Part shown: positions 52,791 through 61,794 of the stretch, one piece after another | Layout of the letters: every line of letters starts with the position of its first letter | Numbering within the stretch: position 1 is the first letter of the stretch | NCBI GenBank assembly: GCA_001464545.1 | Contig: LNFC01000022.1 | Location: 62,001 to 126,000 of the forward strand | Origin: Acidobacteria bacterium Ga0077551 | GTDB taxonomy: Bacteria > Pseudomonadota > Alphaproteobacteria > Caulobacterales > Hyphomonadaceae | Direction: 5' to 3' | Length of the DNA stretch: 64,000 bases | The notes under the pieces: model-generated | Told to the model about the DNA's origin: nothing | Database searches by the model: none | Seen by the model: the letters and a program-made list of their open reading frames with translations, nothing else | Program-made: the position numbers and the translations under genes

Positions 52791-53498
52791 TCAGCGGCTT
52801 CCTGGTTCGTAATTGGCGCCGTGCAGTTCGCTCAACGGCTCGGTCGTATATGACGCGTCGGGGGCCGGTTGATAAGTGGGGGGCGGGGGCGCTTCAGTCG
52901 TGATCGGCGCAGCCGGCCGTCCGGACGCATCGCGGATGCGGACATACGAGACGACCTGAGCGACGCCGCCGACAACGCTGGCCTCTTCGGCCGCCGCTCG
53001 CAGTTCTTCGGTGTCCCGGGCGATGCCCATCAGGTAGACGACGCCGCCATAGGTCTCGATATTGAAGTTGACGCTCTTGACCTTGCTGGAGCCGATCAGG
53101 CGCGCGCGCACCCGGCCGGTGATGATCTCGTCCGAGACGTTCGACATGAATCCGCCGGGCGGCTCAATCCGCACTTCGTTGGCCACGTCCACCGTGCGCG
53201 AAGAGCTCCAGGCTATGCCTTCCGCGAAGGTGCGGTCTTCCGGCTCGTTCACCCGGCCGGACAGAAGCACCAGCCCATTGGCCACTTCAACATCGACCTC
53301 GGCAAACCGGGCCCCGCTCTCGTTCAGCAGCTTCGCCTTGATCTCGTTGGAGGCGGTGGCGTCGTCGAGCGCCTCGCCCATCGTCTTTTCCTGCACGGAG
53401 GTCAGGCCAACCGCGCCGGCTGTCCCGATCACGGCGGCGGCGCAGCCCGGCAAGGCGAGGGTGGCAAGCAGGCAAGGTAGCACAAGAACGTTACGCAT
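52791..53498 (-). CDS. BON-domain lipoprotein (DolP/OsmY type)
   Basis: A 235-residue exported lipoprotein: MRNVLVLPCLLATLALPGC ends in an LPGC lipobox. Two BON domains follow at about 47-115 (ATASNEIKAKLLNESGARFA) and 125-195 (DEIITGRVRARLIGSSKVKS, then EEASVVGGVAQVVSYV). A Pro-rich tail closes the protein. In E. coli the double-BON lipoprotein DolP supports outer-membrane integrity. Position before gshB suggests an envelope or stress role, which is inference. Confidence 0.87.
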   Translation of the reverse strand: MRNVLVLPCLLATLALPGCAAAVIGTAGAVGLTSVQEKTMGEALDDATASNEIKAKLLNESGARFAEVDVEVANGLVLLSGRVNEPEDRTFAEGIAWSSSRTVDVANEVRIEPPGGFMSNVSDEIITGRVRARLIGSSKVKSVNFNIETYGGVVYLMGIARDTEELRAAAEEASVVGGVAQVVSYVRIRDASGRPAAPITTEAPPPPTYQPAPDASYTTEPLSELHGANYEPGSR

Positions 53499-53693
53499 GA
53501 GGGGATGTCCTGGAAGTCACGGTGGAGGAAACTTCATTAAGCGGAGGATAGGGCTAAACGGCGGCATTCTCCAAATGAAACCCTGTATAGCTTATGAACG
53601 AACGGCGCGCCTGCGTGCATCTGCGCCTTTTTGCTGGTTGCGGGAGGCGGCGCGTGTTAGGATTTAGGCATCGTCGCAAAAGGAGCCCTTGCC

Positions 53694-54098
53694 CTGTCAT
53701 CCGCCAAATCCCGGGTTGAGCCCCCAAAAAACGTCTCGCTTGCCGACATCAAGGTGCTGGCCGAGGCTCTCTCGAAAGTCCTCGAAGACGACAAGGCTGA
53801 AGACCTTGCCTTCATTGAGCTTCAGGGCAAATCCTCTCTCGCCGATTTCATGATCATCGCTTCGGGCCGTTCCGGACGGCACGTGGCGGCGCTTGCCGAA
53901 CACGTCGCGCAGGAGGCCAAACGCCTGACCGGCCGCCCGGCCAGCGTCGAAGGCATGGCCAATGCCGACTGGGTGCTGATCGATACCGGAGACGTGATTG
54001 TCCACCTCTTCCGGCCTGAAGTGCGCGAATTCTACAATCTCGAAAAAATCTGGATGTCAGACACGTCGGCTCACCGGGCGCAGCGCGCGTCCTCCTGA
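53694..54098 (+). CDS. rsfS: Ribosomal silencing factor RsfS, apparent CTG start
   Basis: RsfS binds ribosomal protein uL14 and blocks subunit joining in stationary phase. The DUF143 core is clear (DDKAEDLAFIELQGKSSLAD, FMIIASGRSGRHVAALAEHV, then MANADWVLIDTGDVIVHLFR). Between the in-frame stop at 53658 and GTG 53754 there is no ATG, GTG or TTG. CTG 53694 is preceded by AGGAG at eight bases and gives a 134-residue protein. Starting at GTG 53754 would lack a ribosome binding site. The gene lies 3 bases before rlmH, the usual partner. Confidence 0.88.
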   Translation: MSSAKSRVEPPKNVSLADIKVLAEALSKVLEDDKAEDLAFIELQGKSSLADFMIIASGRSGRHVAALAEHVAQEAKRLTGRPASVEGMANADWVLIDTGDVIVHLFRPEVREFYNLEKIWMSDTSAHRAQRASS

Positions 54099-54101
54099 TC
54101 C

Positions 54102-54566
54102 ATGAGGCTGCAGATTGTCGGGGTGGGGCGCCTGAAAGACGGCCCCGAACGCAGCCTGACCGATGACTATCTGGCCCGCACCCAGCCGCTCGCCCGCCAG
54201 CTCGGTTTCCGCGCTCTCGAAGAACATGAAGTCGCCAGCGGCGGCGGACTCGAAGCCGAAGGCGCCCGCCTGATTTCCCGCATACCGGACGGCGCCAAAT
54301 GCCTGCGCCTTGATGAAGCGGGCGAAAACCTCACTTCCACCGAACTTGCCCGCCGCCTCGCCATCTGGCGCGACGAAGGCCTGCGCGACACGGTCTTCTT
54401 CATTGGCGGCGCAGAAGGCTTCTCGCCCGAAGTCCGCCGCCTCGTTCCCAAGGCGCTGGCCTTCGGCGCCCAGACCTGGCCGCACCGCCTGGTTCGCGCG
54501 ATGCTGACCGAGCAGATCTACCGCGCCATGACGATCCTCGCCGGCACGCCCTACCACAAGGCCTGA
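54102..54566 (+). CDS. rlmH: 23S rRNA pseudouridine1915 N3-methyltransferase RlmH
   Basis: A 154-residue SPOUT methyltransferase. The RLQIVGVGRLKDGPE start, the SAM-knot segments TVFFIGGAEGFSPEVRR and the C-terminal WPHRLVRAMLTEQIYRAMTI and GTPYHKA are invariant RlmH features. It modifies helix 69 of 23S rRNA. It is cotranscribed with rsfS. A strong GC hairpin follows. Confidence 0.98.
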   Translation: MRLQIVGVGRLKDGPERSLTDDYLARTQPLARQLGFRALEEHEVASGGGLEAEGARLISRIPDGAKCLRLDEAGENLTSTELARRLAIWRDEGLRDTVFFIGGAEGFSPEVRRLVPKALAFGAQTWPHRLVRAMLTEQIYRAMTILAGTPYHKA

Positions 54567-54591
54567 CGCTCTTCCTTTAAGGCGGAGGGGT

Positions 54592-54627
54592 GGGCCCCGG
54601 CGGTCAGGGGGAGGAAAACCGGGGCCC
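54592..54627. terminator. GC-rich hairpin downstream of rlmH
   Basis: GGGCCCCGG (54592-54600) pairs perfectly with CCGGGGCCC (54619-54627) around an 18-base loop, 25 bases past the rlmH stop. It lacks a T-run; a rho-dependent pause or structural role is possible. Confidence 0.45.
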
Positions 54628-54791
54628 GTAGATGCACAAGTGGCGCGTGCCCGAAGGCCGGCTGCCTGCTTCATCATGCACTTTCTACGCGGCGGGGCGA
54701 AACTGGATCACTCCGCGTGCATTTTTTTGCAGCGGTTGCCGTCCGGGGGCGAGGCCCTTTAAGGAAGGGACTGAAGCAGGAGGCATGTGCC

Positions 54792-56090
54792 ATGCGGGGC
54801 GGGGCTATGTGGCGCATTTACGGACCGGTGATCGCCGTCGCCATTCTGGGCTTCGTGATCGCCCTCTTTGTTATGGATCCGGCGCCGCCGAAGACCATAC
54901 GCTTCGGCGCCGGAGCGCCAGGCGGCGCCTATCACGCCTATGCCCAACGCTACCAACGCCTGCTCGCCGAGCAGGGCGTGGACGTCGAACTGGTCGATAC
55001 CGCCGGCTCGATCGACAATCTCCGCCTGCTTGAAGAGGATTTCATCGATGTCGCGCTGGTGCAGGGCGGCCTGACCGGCGTTTCCGAAGAAAAGACGCTG
55101 CGCTCCCTCGGCGGCCTGTTCGAGGAACCTTTCTGGGTGTTCGTCCGTGAGGGCGTCCCGGCCACCGATTTCGGCGACCTGAAGGACCTGCGTGTTTCAA
55201 TCGGTCCGGAAGGCTCCGGCACCCGTGCGCTCGCGGCCTCACTGCAGCGGGCTTACGGCGGCGACTGGACCAACGGCGCCCGGCTGGCGATGTCGACCCG
55301 CGAAGCCGAAGCCGCCCTGCGCGCCGGGGACATTGACGCGGCCGCCTTCGCGGCCTCGCCGGACGCGGCCTATATCCAGGCGCTGCTGCACGCCGAGGGC
55401 ATCCGGCTGCTGCCGTTTGACCGGGCCGAAGCGATTGCCCGGCGCGAGGAGGGGCTATCCTCGGTTATCCTCCTGCGCGGGGTCGCCGATATCGGCTCGG
55501 ACATTCCGGAACGCGACGTTCCGCTCATCGCAGCCGTCTCGCAGCTTGTGGTGCGCGACGACGTACACCCCGCCATCGAAGCCGTTCTGCTGGATGCGGC
55601 GCTGGCTATCCACTCGGACAAGAGCCTGTTCTCGCCCGCTGGCCGCTTCCCGAACGCGAACAATACCGACCTTCCGGTCAGCAAGCAGACCATCCGCTTT
55701 TACCGCGACGGGCCGTCCTTTCTCAGACGGTACTTTCCGTTCAGCGTGGCCAACTTCCTGGACCGCGCCTGGGTGCTCGCCATTCCGTTGCTGACCCTGG
55801 CCTTCCCGCTGGTGCGCGCCGCCCCGCCGATCTACCGCTGGCGCGTCCGCCGCCGGATCTACATCTGGTACAGGGACCTGCGCGCGCTCGAGGAAGAGGG
55901 CAGGGCCACGCCGCCGGGCGAGCCGCGCAAATCGGTGATCAGCCGGCTGGAACGCCTGCAGGCCGATATCGGCAAGCTGGACGTACCACTCTCCTACAAT
56001 GACGACCTCTACCGCCTGCGCAGCCATGTAGAGTTCGTGAGGCAGTTGCTCAGCACGGCCGGCCCCGCCTCCTCGGTGCAGATTTCCTAA
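54792..56090 (+). CDS. TAXI-family TRAP-type solute-binding protein, membrane-tethered
   Basis: A 432-residue protein started at ATG 54792 after AGGAGG. It has an N-terminal signal anchor (about 6-27), a TAXI solute-binding domain at about 36-300 (APGGAYHAYAQRYQRLLAEQ, VSIGPEGSGTRALAASL), a second membrane helix at about 322-345 and a basic, helical cytoplasmic tail to the end. No TRAP permease gene is near. Tethering plus an inward tail suggests a ligand sensor or a component of a distant transporter. It converges with the LytTR gene, stops overlapping by 4 bases. Confidence 0.8.
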   Translation: MRGGAMWRIYGPVIAVAILGFVIALFVMDPAPPKTIRFGAGAPGGAYHAYAQRYQRLLAEQGVDVELVDTAGSIDNLRLLEEDFIDVALVQGGLTGVSEEKTLRSLGGLFEEPFWVFVREGVPATDFGDLKDLRVSIGPEGSGTRALAASLQRAYGGDWTNGARLAMSTREAEAALRAGDIDAAAFAASPDAAYIQALLHAEGIRLLPFDRAEAIARREEGLSSVILLRGVADIGSDIPERDVPLIAAVSQLVVRDDVHPAIEAVLLDAALAIHSDKSLFSPAGRFPNANNTDLPVSKQTIRFYRDGPSFLRRYFPFSVANFLDRAWVLAIPLLTLAFPLVRAAPPIYRWRVRRRIYIWYRDLRALEEEGRATPPGEPRKSVISRLERLQADIGKLDVPLSYNDDLYRLRSHVEFVRQLLSTAGPASSVQIS

Positions 56091-56830
56091 AGCAGGCCAG
56101 CGGCTTTCACCTCGGCCGTGAAGGTGCGCGATACGGGCGCTTCCTTGCCGGAGGGCAGCACCAGCGAGACCTTGCCGCCCTGCCGTTTCACATCCCGCAC
56201 CGCAGCCTTGGACACCCACCAAGACCGGTGCACCTGCAGCCCGCCGCCGCCGTCCAGTTCGCGGATCGCATCGGCGAGCCGCATCAGGATCAATTCCTCG
56301 CCGAGGCTCGTGTGCACACGCAGGTAATGGTCCTCGGACGACACGGCATGCAGTTCCGCCTGCCGGAATTTCAGCGGCAGGCGCGACAGGAAGGCGCGGG
56401 CTGCATCCGGCTCGGTCAGTTCCGATGAGCCGGACGGCGCCTCGCGGGCGCGGCCGACGGCGTAGCCAACCACCACCATGATCAGGCAAACGGCCAGCAC
56501 ATAGCCGTACTGCTCCAGCAGGAAAGATGCCCTCATCGGGCTGCCGATGACGGCCGAGAAAGCGTAAAGCGACAGCGTTACCGGAACAGCGATGAGGGCA
56601 GCTCCGGCCAAGATCCGCAACGCAAGCGGCCAGGGCTCAAACCGCGTCCCGAAAATGAACGGGATGACGAAGGACGATGAAGCCATGCCGGTGCCGATGG
56701 TCACCAGCCACATCGCAAAGATGATCCAGGCCGGCCCGTTCACATTGTAAACGCCGAACCAGGTGAACGCGCCGGACAGGACCACGACCAGCATTGCGCT
56801 GCGAAACAGGGCTTTGAGATGGATCGGCAT
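56087..56830 (-). CDS. Membrane-bound LytTR-domain transcription factor
   Basis: A 247-residue protein. The N-terminal half has about four hydrophobic segments (SAMLVVVLSGAFTWFGVYNV, GPAWIIFAMWLVTIGTGM, ILAGAALIAVPVTLSLYAFS and YGYVLAVCLIMVVVGYAVG). The C-terminal 100 residues are a LytTR DNA-binding domain (AVSSEDHYLRVHTSLGEELI, VHRSWWVSKAAVRDV). I start it at ATG 56830. No receiver is attached, so the membrane part itself may sense. It is divergent from the DUF2306 protein, a likely target. Confidence 0.85.
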   Translation of the reverse strand: MPIHLKALFRSAMLVVVLSGAFTWFGVYNVNGPAWIIFAMWLVTIGTGMASSSFVIPFIFGTRFEPWPLALRILAGAALIAVPVTLSLYAFSAVIGSPMRASFLLEQYGYVLAVCLIMVVVGYAVGRAREAPSGSSELTEPDAARAFLSRLPLKFRQAELHAVSSEDHYLRVHTSLGEELILMRLADAIRELDGGGGLQVHRSWWVSKAAVRDVKRQGGKVSLVLPSGKEAPVSRTFTAEVKAAGLL

Positions 56831-57002
56831 CGATTTCCCCGGTGTATCTGGCGCTTCGCGAACCGTACTGACGGCATTTCGCGAAGGATTCCAGCCCGAA
56901 CACGTAGTGCCGGTGGCGGAAGCGGGAAGGGGCGGCGAAGTTGACCTGGCCGGACGAGACACCGTCCAGAAACTGTCCAAAAGAACCCAGGAGTCCACAC
57001 CG

Positions 57003-57557
57003 ATGACCGCCGTTTCGCCCGATGCCTTTCCAGCCCGCCGCTTCTCCCTGAACGGGTGGCGCTCGCGCAATGTGAACAAGATCAACCTGGCCATCGGCGC
57101 CAGCGTTTTTGTGGCCATCAGCCTGTTGATTTTGAAGGACATGCCGCCCGTCCGGTTCCGGCTTGATGCCAGTCCGTTCCTGACGGCCCCTGCCATGATC
57201 AAGGTGCACGTCCTGGCGGCGGTCACCGCCTTCTTCACCGGCCTCATTCTCCTGGCGGGCGTCAAGGGCAACCTGATGCACCGGACCCTCGGGTACGGCT
57301 GGGTGGTGGCCATGGCGGCCACGGCGATCAGCTCGTTCATGCTCTTCGGTCCGGTCGGCAGCTACCTCAGCCTCATCCACGCCCTGTCAGCCTGGACCCT
57401 GATTGGCCTGCCGATGGCTATCGCTGCTGCCCGCGGCGGCAGGATCCGCGCCCATGCCCGTCACATGACCGGCATGTTCACGGGCGGCATGCTGATCGCC
57501 GGGCTCTTCACCTTCCTGCCGGGCCGTCTGATGTGGGATCTTTTCTTTACGGCATGA
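57003..57557 (+). CDS. DUF2306-like membrane protein
   Basis: A 184-residue protein with about four transmembrane segments (NLAIGASVFVAISLLILKD, MIKVHVLAAVTAFFTGLILL, HRTLGYGWVVAMAATAISSF, HARHMTGMFTGGMLIAGLFT) and conserved His residues facing the membrane, as in the DUF2306 family, which some studies link to heme or electron transfer. I start it at ATG 57003 after CCAGGAG. It is divergent from the LytTR gene. Confidence 0.75.
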   Translation: MTAVSPDAFPARRFSLNGWRSRNVNKINLAIGASVFVAISLLILKDMPPVRFRLDASPFLTAPAMIKVHVLAAVTAFFTGLILLAGVKGNLMHRTLGYGWVVAMAATAISSFMLFGPVGSYLSLIHALSAWTLIGLPMAIAAARGGRIRAHARHMTGMFTGGMLIAGLFTFLPGRLMWDLFFTA

Positions 57558-57647
57558 TCGGCGGCGGTCGTCGATTGAAGCCTTACGGCTGTCGCAGAAC
57601 ACCGCTAGGAGTCTCCTCAGGGCCGGTCAGGCGCTGAGGAGGCAAAC

Positions 57648-58817
57648 ATGAAAAAGATCACATCACTCGCAATCCTGTCCGTGCTGGCGGCGTGCCAGTC
57701 TCCGGCCGAAATGCCCCTCGTCGCCGACGTGTTTACGCCGAAAAGCGCCGATGAAGCGCTTGAGCCCTATTACCGGTCCCTGCCGGAAGACTTCTATCCG
57801 CGCGCGCCGGCCGGGCTCGCGCTGCCGGAGGCCGGCAAGCCGCTGACCCGCATCCTCGTCGGCTCCTGCCTGGATGAAGAAAAGCCAGGCAGCGCATCGC
57901 TGCGCTCGGTCGCTGCCGAAAGCGCGGACCTCTTCCTGATGATCGGCGACAATGTCTACGGCGACCGCGACGGCCCCGCTTACGTCAACAACCAGCCCGA
58001 ACTGAACGAGCTCCGCGCCAGCTATGCCGACCTTGCCGCACGTGAGGACTTCAAGGCCGTGCGGGCGAAGTTCCCGATGATGGTGGCCTGGGACGATCAT
58101 GATTACGGCGCCAACGATGCCGGCCGGGATTTCCCGTTCCGCCGCCTCGCCGAGCGCATCCACGAGCGTTTCTGGGGCCTCGAGAACGAGGATGTCGGCG
58201 CCTATCCCGGCACCTATTATGCCCGCACCTTCGGCCCCGAAGGCCAGCGCACCCAGATCATCATGCTCGATACCCGCTTCTTCCGCTCGGCGCTGACGCC
58301 AACCGACGAATGGGGCAAGAAGGGCAAGGAACGCTACATTCCCTCCGCCGATCCCGAACAGGACATGCTCGGCAACGACCAGTGGACCTGGCTCGAAAAC
58401 CGGCTTCAGGATCCCGCCGACCTGCGCCTGATCGTCTCCTCGATCCAGGTGCTGCCAACCGACGGCCACGGGTTCGAGGCCTGGGCGGCCATGCCGCTGG
58501 AGCAGCAGCGCCTCTATCGCCTCGTGCGCGAGACCGACGCCAAGGGCGTCGTGTTCGTCTCGGGCGACCGGCATACCGGCTTTCTGTACAAGGACGATGC
58601 CGCGCTGCCTTACCCGGCACACGAGATCACCGCCTCGTCCCTGAACGTCGCCTTTGCGGAGACGACGACGGAGATGGACCGCGCGCAGGTCGGGGAAGGG
58701 TATCCGCCGGAAAATTTCGGCGCGATCGGTATCGACTGGACGGCCGGGACGGTCAGCCTCGAGATCAAGTCCAACACCGGCGAGACCGTGCGCCAGGTAA
58801 CCGCCGCCTTCCGCTGA
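57648..58817 (+). CDS. PhoD-like metallophosphatase lipoprotein
   Basis: A 389-residue lipoprotein (MKKITSLAILSVLAAC, lipobox Cys16) of the alkaline phosphatase D family. Metal-site motifs present are VGSCLDEEKP, LMIGDNVYGDRDGP, VAWDDHDYGANDAG and VSGDRHTGFL. It should hydrolyse phosphate esters in the periplasm or at the outer membrane, with Ca/Fe in the family. It precedes an MFS gene by 12 bases, possibly forming an operon. No Pho box was identified in the 90-base leader. Confidence 0.9.
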   Translation: MKKITSLAILSVLAACQSPAEMPLVADVFTPKSADEALEPYYRSLPEDFYPRAPAGLALPEAGKPLTRILVGSCLDEEKPGSASLRSVAAESADLFLMIGDNVYGDRDGPAYVNNQPELNELRASYADLAAREDFKAVRAKFPMMVAWDDHDYGANDAGRDFPFRRLAERIHERFWGLENEDVGAYPGTYYARTFGPEGQRTQIIMLDTRFFRSALTPTDEWGKKGKERYIPSADPEQDMLGNDQWTWLENRLQDPADLRLIVSSIQVLPTDGHGFEAWAAMPLEQQRLYRLVRETDAKGVVFVSGDRHTGFLYKDDAALPYPAHEITASSLNVAFAETTTEMDRAQVGEGYPPENFGAIGIDWTAGTVSLEIKSNTGETVRQVTAAFR

Positions 58818-58829
58818 TCCAGGACGCGC

Positions 58830-60071
58830 ATGTCAGGCTACAGGAATGTGATCACCCTGATCCTTGCGATCTGCCTGATGCAGGCGGCCGCAAGTTTCCT
58901 GGGCGTGATCACGCCGGTCGGGCTGACCGAACTCAAGGCCGGTGAGACCCTCACCGGGCTGATCGGCGCGATTTACTCCGCGGGGTTCATGGCCGGGGCC
59001 TGGGCCGGGCCCGCCTTGATTGGCCGCTATGGCACCATCCGCCTGTATGCCGCCGCGGCTGCGATCACGGCCGTTTGCGCGCTGGCGATGGGCATGGTGC
59101 CCGGCATCGCTGCCTGGGGTGCGTCGCGCGTGCTGCAGGGCATCGGCTTCGGCCTGCTGTTTGCGAGCGCCGAAAGCTGGCTGGGCCAGGCCGTTCCGAA
59201 AGACCGGCGCGGCGACATGATGGGGTTCTACTATTTCCTCTCGCGGATTGCCGGATTGCTCGCGCCTTTCCTCGCCTTTGGTCTCTCGGCGCTCGATCCG
59301 CGCGGCCTCAACTGGGTGTCGATCCTGCTCTGCCTCTCCCTCACCACCCTGTGCCTGACCCGGCAGGAAGAACCGGCGCCGCCGGCCCGCGATGTCATGC
59401 GCCCGCTGGATCTGTTCCGGCTGGCCCCGTCGGCGGTGACCGGGTGTTTTCTCGCGGGCCTGCTCAATACGGGCACGCTGGCCCTGCTGCCCACCTGGAC
59501 CAGCACTTTCGAGATCGGTGGGGGCGGGACCAGCGCGGCGGCCTGGGCAGCTGCGGCAGCCGCGGCCGGCGCGCTGCTGGTGCAATGGCCGGCCGGACGG
59601 ATTTCGGACCGGGTGGAGCGGCGCCTCGTGGTCGCCGGCCTGTCCCTGTTCTCGGGCGCCGCAGCGCTGGCGCTTGCGGCGGGGGCCACGCGGTTCAGCG
59701 AACCGGTCGTGCTCGTGCTGCTGTGCCTCTGGGGCGCCGGCGCCTTCGCGTTCTATGGCGTCTGCGCCGCCCATGCGATCGACCGCGCCGGTCCGGGCCG
59801 GATTCCGCAGGTGATGAGCGGCATCCTGTTCGTCTGGGCCGCAGGTTCGGTGGCCGGGCCCGTTATGTCCGGCGTCGCGATGAGCGTCGGCGGCCCGCAG
59901 GCCCTGTTTGGCCTTGCCGCGGCCGGCCTGTTCCTGCTGGCCGGGATCATGCTGGTGCGCAGCCGCGTCCGCCCGCCGCCCGAGACGGTCGCGGCGGAGG
60001 CTTTCATGCCCGCTGACGCGGCATCGGTCACCATGCCCGTCCCCGACCCTCGCGGAGCAGGGAAAACGTAG
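58830..60071 (+). CDS. MFS transporter (YcaD-like)
   Basis: A 413-residue, twelve-helix major facilitator with the motif-A-like loop GPALIGRYGTIRLYAAAAAI between helices 2 and 3 and the second copy WPAGRISDRVERRLVVAGLS between 8 and 9. The N-terminal MSGYRNVITLILAICLMQAA and the helix-4/5 pattern LQGIGFGLLFASAESWLGQ resemble the YcaD subgroup. Substrate unknown. It follows the PhoD-like gene closely and the suc operon begins 217 bases downstream. Confidence 0.82.
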   Translation: MSGYRNVITLILAICLMQAAASFLGVITPVGLTELKAGETLTGLIGAIYSAGFMAGAWAGPALIGRYGTIRLYAAAAAITAVCALAMGMVPGIAAWGASRVLQGIGFGLLFASAESWLGQAVPKDRRGDMMGFYYFLSRIAGLLAPFLAFGLSALDPRGLNWVSILLCLSLTTLCLTRQEEPAPPARDVMRPLDLFRLAPSAVTGCFLAGLLNTGTLALLPTWTSTFEIGGGGTSAAAWAAAAAAAGALLVQWPAGRISDRVERRLVVAGLSLFSGAAALALAAGATRFSEPVVLVLLCLWGAGAFAFYGVCAAHAIDRAGPGRIPQVMSGILFVWAAGSVAGPVMSGVAMSVGGPQALFGLAAAGLFLLAGIMLVRSRVRPPPETVAAEAFMPADAASVTMPVPDPRGAGKT

Positions 60072-60190
60072 CCGGTTGAACACCGGGCGCAGAATTCGCT
60101 CCACGCGATATCCGGCGCCTGGATTGACCGCCGGCGGGATCACCTTGCGGCAATCTGGTTTCCTGGGTTCGAGAATTGATACCCAGCGTG

Positions 60191-60218
60191 TTGCAGGGCC
60201 CGTCGTTGTTGGTATACA
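60191..60218 (+). promoter_or_regulatory. Possible sigma-70 promoter of the suc operon
   Basis: TTGCAG (60191-60196) and TATACA (60213-60218) are 16 bases apart and lie about 70 bases before the sucC start. This is a reasonable match to the -35/-10 consensus in a region with no other candidate. Not confirmed by any transcript. Confidence 0.4.
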
Positions 60219-60288
60219 GCGGCGCGAACCACAGGGATGACGGGCTGGCGAAGGGCGACCAGACTTCGCATCCAACAGGGAAAACTCC

Positions 60289-61482
60289 ATGAACATTCAC
60301 GAATACCAGGCCAAGGCGCTGCTGAAGTCCTTCGGTGCGCCGGTTGCTGAAGGCGTGCCGGTCCTGTCTCTGGCCGATGTACAGAAAGCCGTCGATTCGC
60401 TGCCCGGCCCGCTCTGGGTCGTGAAAAGCCAGATCCACGCCGGCGGGCGCGGCAAGGGCAAGTTCATCGAGAAGGAAGCCGGCGAAAAGGGCGGCGTGCG
60501 CCTCGCCTTCTCGAAGGAAGACGTGAAGAAGCATGCTGAAGCGATGCTCGGCAAACACCTCGTGACCGCGCAGACCTCTGCCGCCGGCAAACAGGTGAAC
60601 CGCCTCTACGTGGAAGACGGCGCCGACATCGAGAAGGAACTCTACCTCTCGATCCTCGTCGACCGGTCGACCTCAAACGTCGCGTTCGTCGTCTCGACCG
60701 AAGGCGGCATGGACATCGAGGCGGTCGCGCATGACACGCCGGAGAAAATCATCACGGTACAGATCGACCCGCTGGTCGGCGTGACCAAGGCTGACGCCGA
60801 GAAGCTCAACGCCGCGCTGCACCTCACGGGCACTGCCGCAGCCGACGGCCTGAAACTCTTCCCGATCCTCTACAAGGCCTTCACCGAGAAGGACATGGCG
60901 ATGCTCGAGGTGAACCCCCTCATCGTGATGAAGGACGGCCACCTGCGCGTGCTCGACGCGAAAGTCTCGTTCGATGGCAACGCGCTGTTCCGCCACCCGG
61001 ACGTTCAGGCGCTCAAAGACGAAACCGAACAGGACGCCAAGGAACTCGAAGCGGCCGAATGGGACCTCGCCTATATCGCGCTCGACGGCACGATCGGCTG
61101 CATGGTCAACGGCGCCGGCCTCGCGATGGCGACGATGGACATCATCAAGCTCTACGGCGAAGAGCCCGCGAACTTCTGCGACGTCGGCGGCGGCGCCGGC
61201 AAGGAGAAGGTGGCGGCTGCCTTCAAGATCATCATGAAGGACCCCAACGTGAAGGGGATCCTCGTGAACATCTTCGGCGGCATTATGAAGTGCGATGTCA
61301 TCGCCGAAGGCGTAATCGCAGCCGTGAAGGAAACGAACCTCTCTGTCCCGCTGGTCGTGCGCCTTGAAGGCACGAACGTCGAACTCGGCAAGAAGATCAT
61401 CAAGGAAAGCGGCCTGAACGTGATTTCGGCCGACGACCTCGATGATGCAGCCCAGAAAATTGTCAAAGCGGTCCGCAAGTGA
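60289..61482 (+). CDS. sucC: Succinyl-CoA synthetase beta subunit SucC
   Basis: A 397-residue ATP-grasp subunit of the TCA-cycle enzyme that interconverts succinyl-CoA and succinate with NTP formation. Signatures: [36 protein letters not shown], the [20 protein letters not shown] segment and [15 protein letters not shown]. Codon use is highly biased, as for an abundant protein. Its stop overlaps the GTG of a small lipoprotein gene lying between it and sucD, an unusual interruption. Confidence 0.98.
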   Translation: MNIHEYQAKALLKSFGAPVAEGVPVLSLADVQKAVDSLPGPLWVVKSQIHAGGRGKGKFIEKEAGEKGGVRLAFSKEDVKKHAEAMLGKHLVTAQTSAAGKQVNRLYVEDGADIEKELYLSILVDRSTSNVAFVVSTEGGMDIEAVAHDTPEKIITVQIDPLVGVTKADAEKLNAALHLTGTAAADGLKLFPILYKAFTEKDMAMLEVNPLIVMKDGHLRVLDAKVSFDGNALFRHPDVQALKDETEQDAKELEAAEWDLAYIALDGTIGCMVNGAGLAMATMDIIKLYGEEPANFCDVGGGAGKEKVAAAFKIIMKDPNVKGILVNIFGGIMKCDVIAEGVIAAVKETNLSVPLVVRLEGTNVELGKKIIKESGLNVISADDLDDAAQKIVKAVRK

Positions 61483-61790
61483 GGCTGGTCGTCGCTATGT
61501 CTTCCATTGCGATTGCGGCTGCGTGTTCTAGTGAACCCGATCGGCTCTTCGATTTTGAGGAGGGCAAGGAAGCATGCTGGACTGCGATAAAAGCCGCTGT
61601 CGGCGATGATTTGTTGGGTGCTTCGGCGGGCGCCACAATTCAGTCCGGCACCGAGAAATACACACCGATGTACTCCGACCTGCAGGGCAACGTCTTCGAG
61701 TGTCAAATCAACCGTTTCAAGATCACCGATGTCAGGAAGAACGGCCAGTCCATTCTTAGCGACGTCCCAAAAGAACTGAGAGCGTTCTAA
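61479..61790 (+). CDS. Small lipoprotein inserted between sucC and sucD
   Basis: A 103-residue protein (97 from the alternative ATG 61497) that I do not recognise. [16 protein letters not shown] is a signal with lipobox Cys16, and the mature part has two further Cys ([21 protein letters not shown]) that could form a disulfide. It opens at GTG 61479, overlapping the sucC stop; the ribosome binding site is weak. Third positions are much more A/T-rich than in sucC or sucD, suggesting a later arrival or low expression. The sucD start follows 4 bases after its stop. Confidence 0.7.
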   Translation: MRLVVAMSSIAIAAACSSEPDRLFDFEEGKEACWTAIKAAVGDDLLGASAGATIQSGTEKYTPMYSDLQGNVFECQINRFKITDVRKNGQSILSDVPKELRAF

Positions 61791-61794
61791 ATCC

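Noticed and set aside
54700-54750. TGCA-T7-GCA dyad as a terminator
   Set aside because: The stem is only four pairs and the T-run is in the loop, not after the stem.
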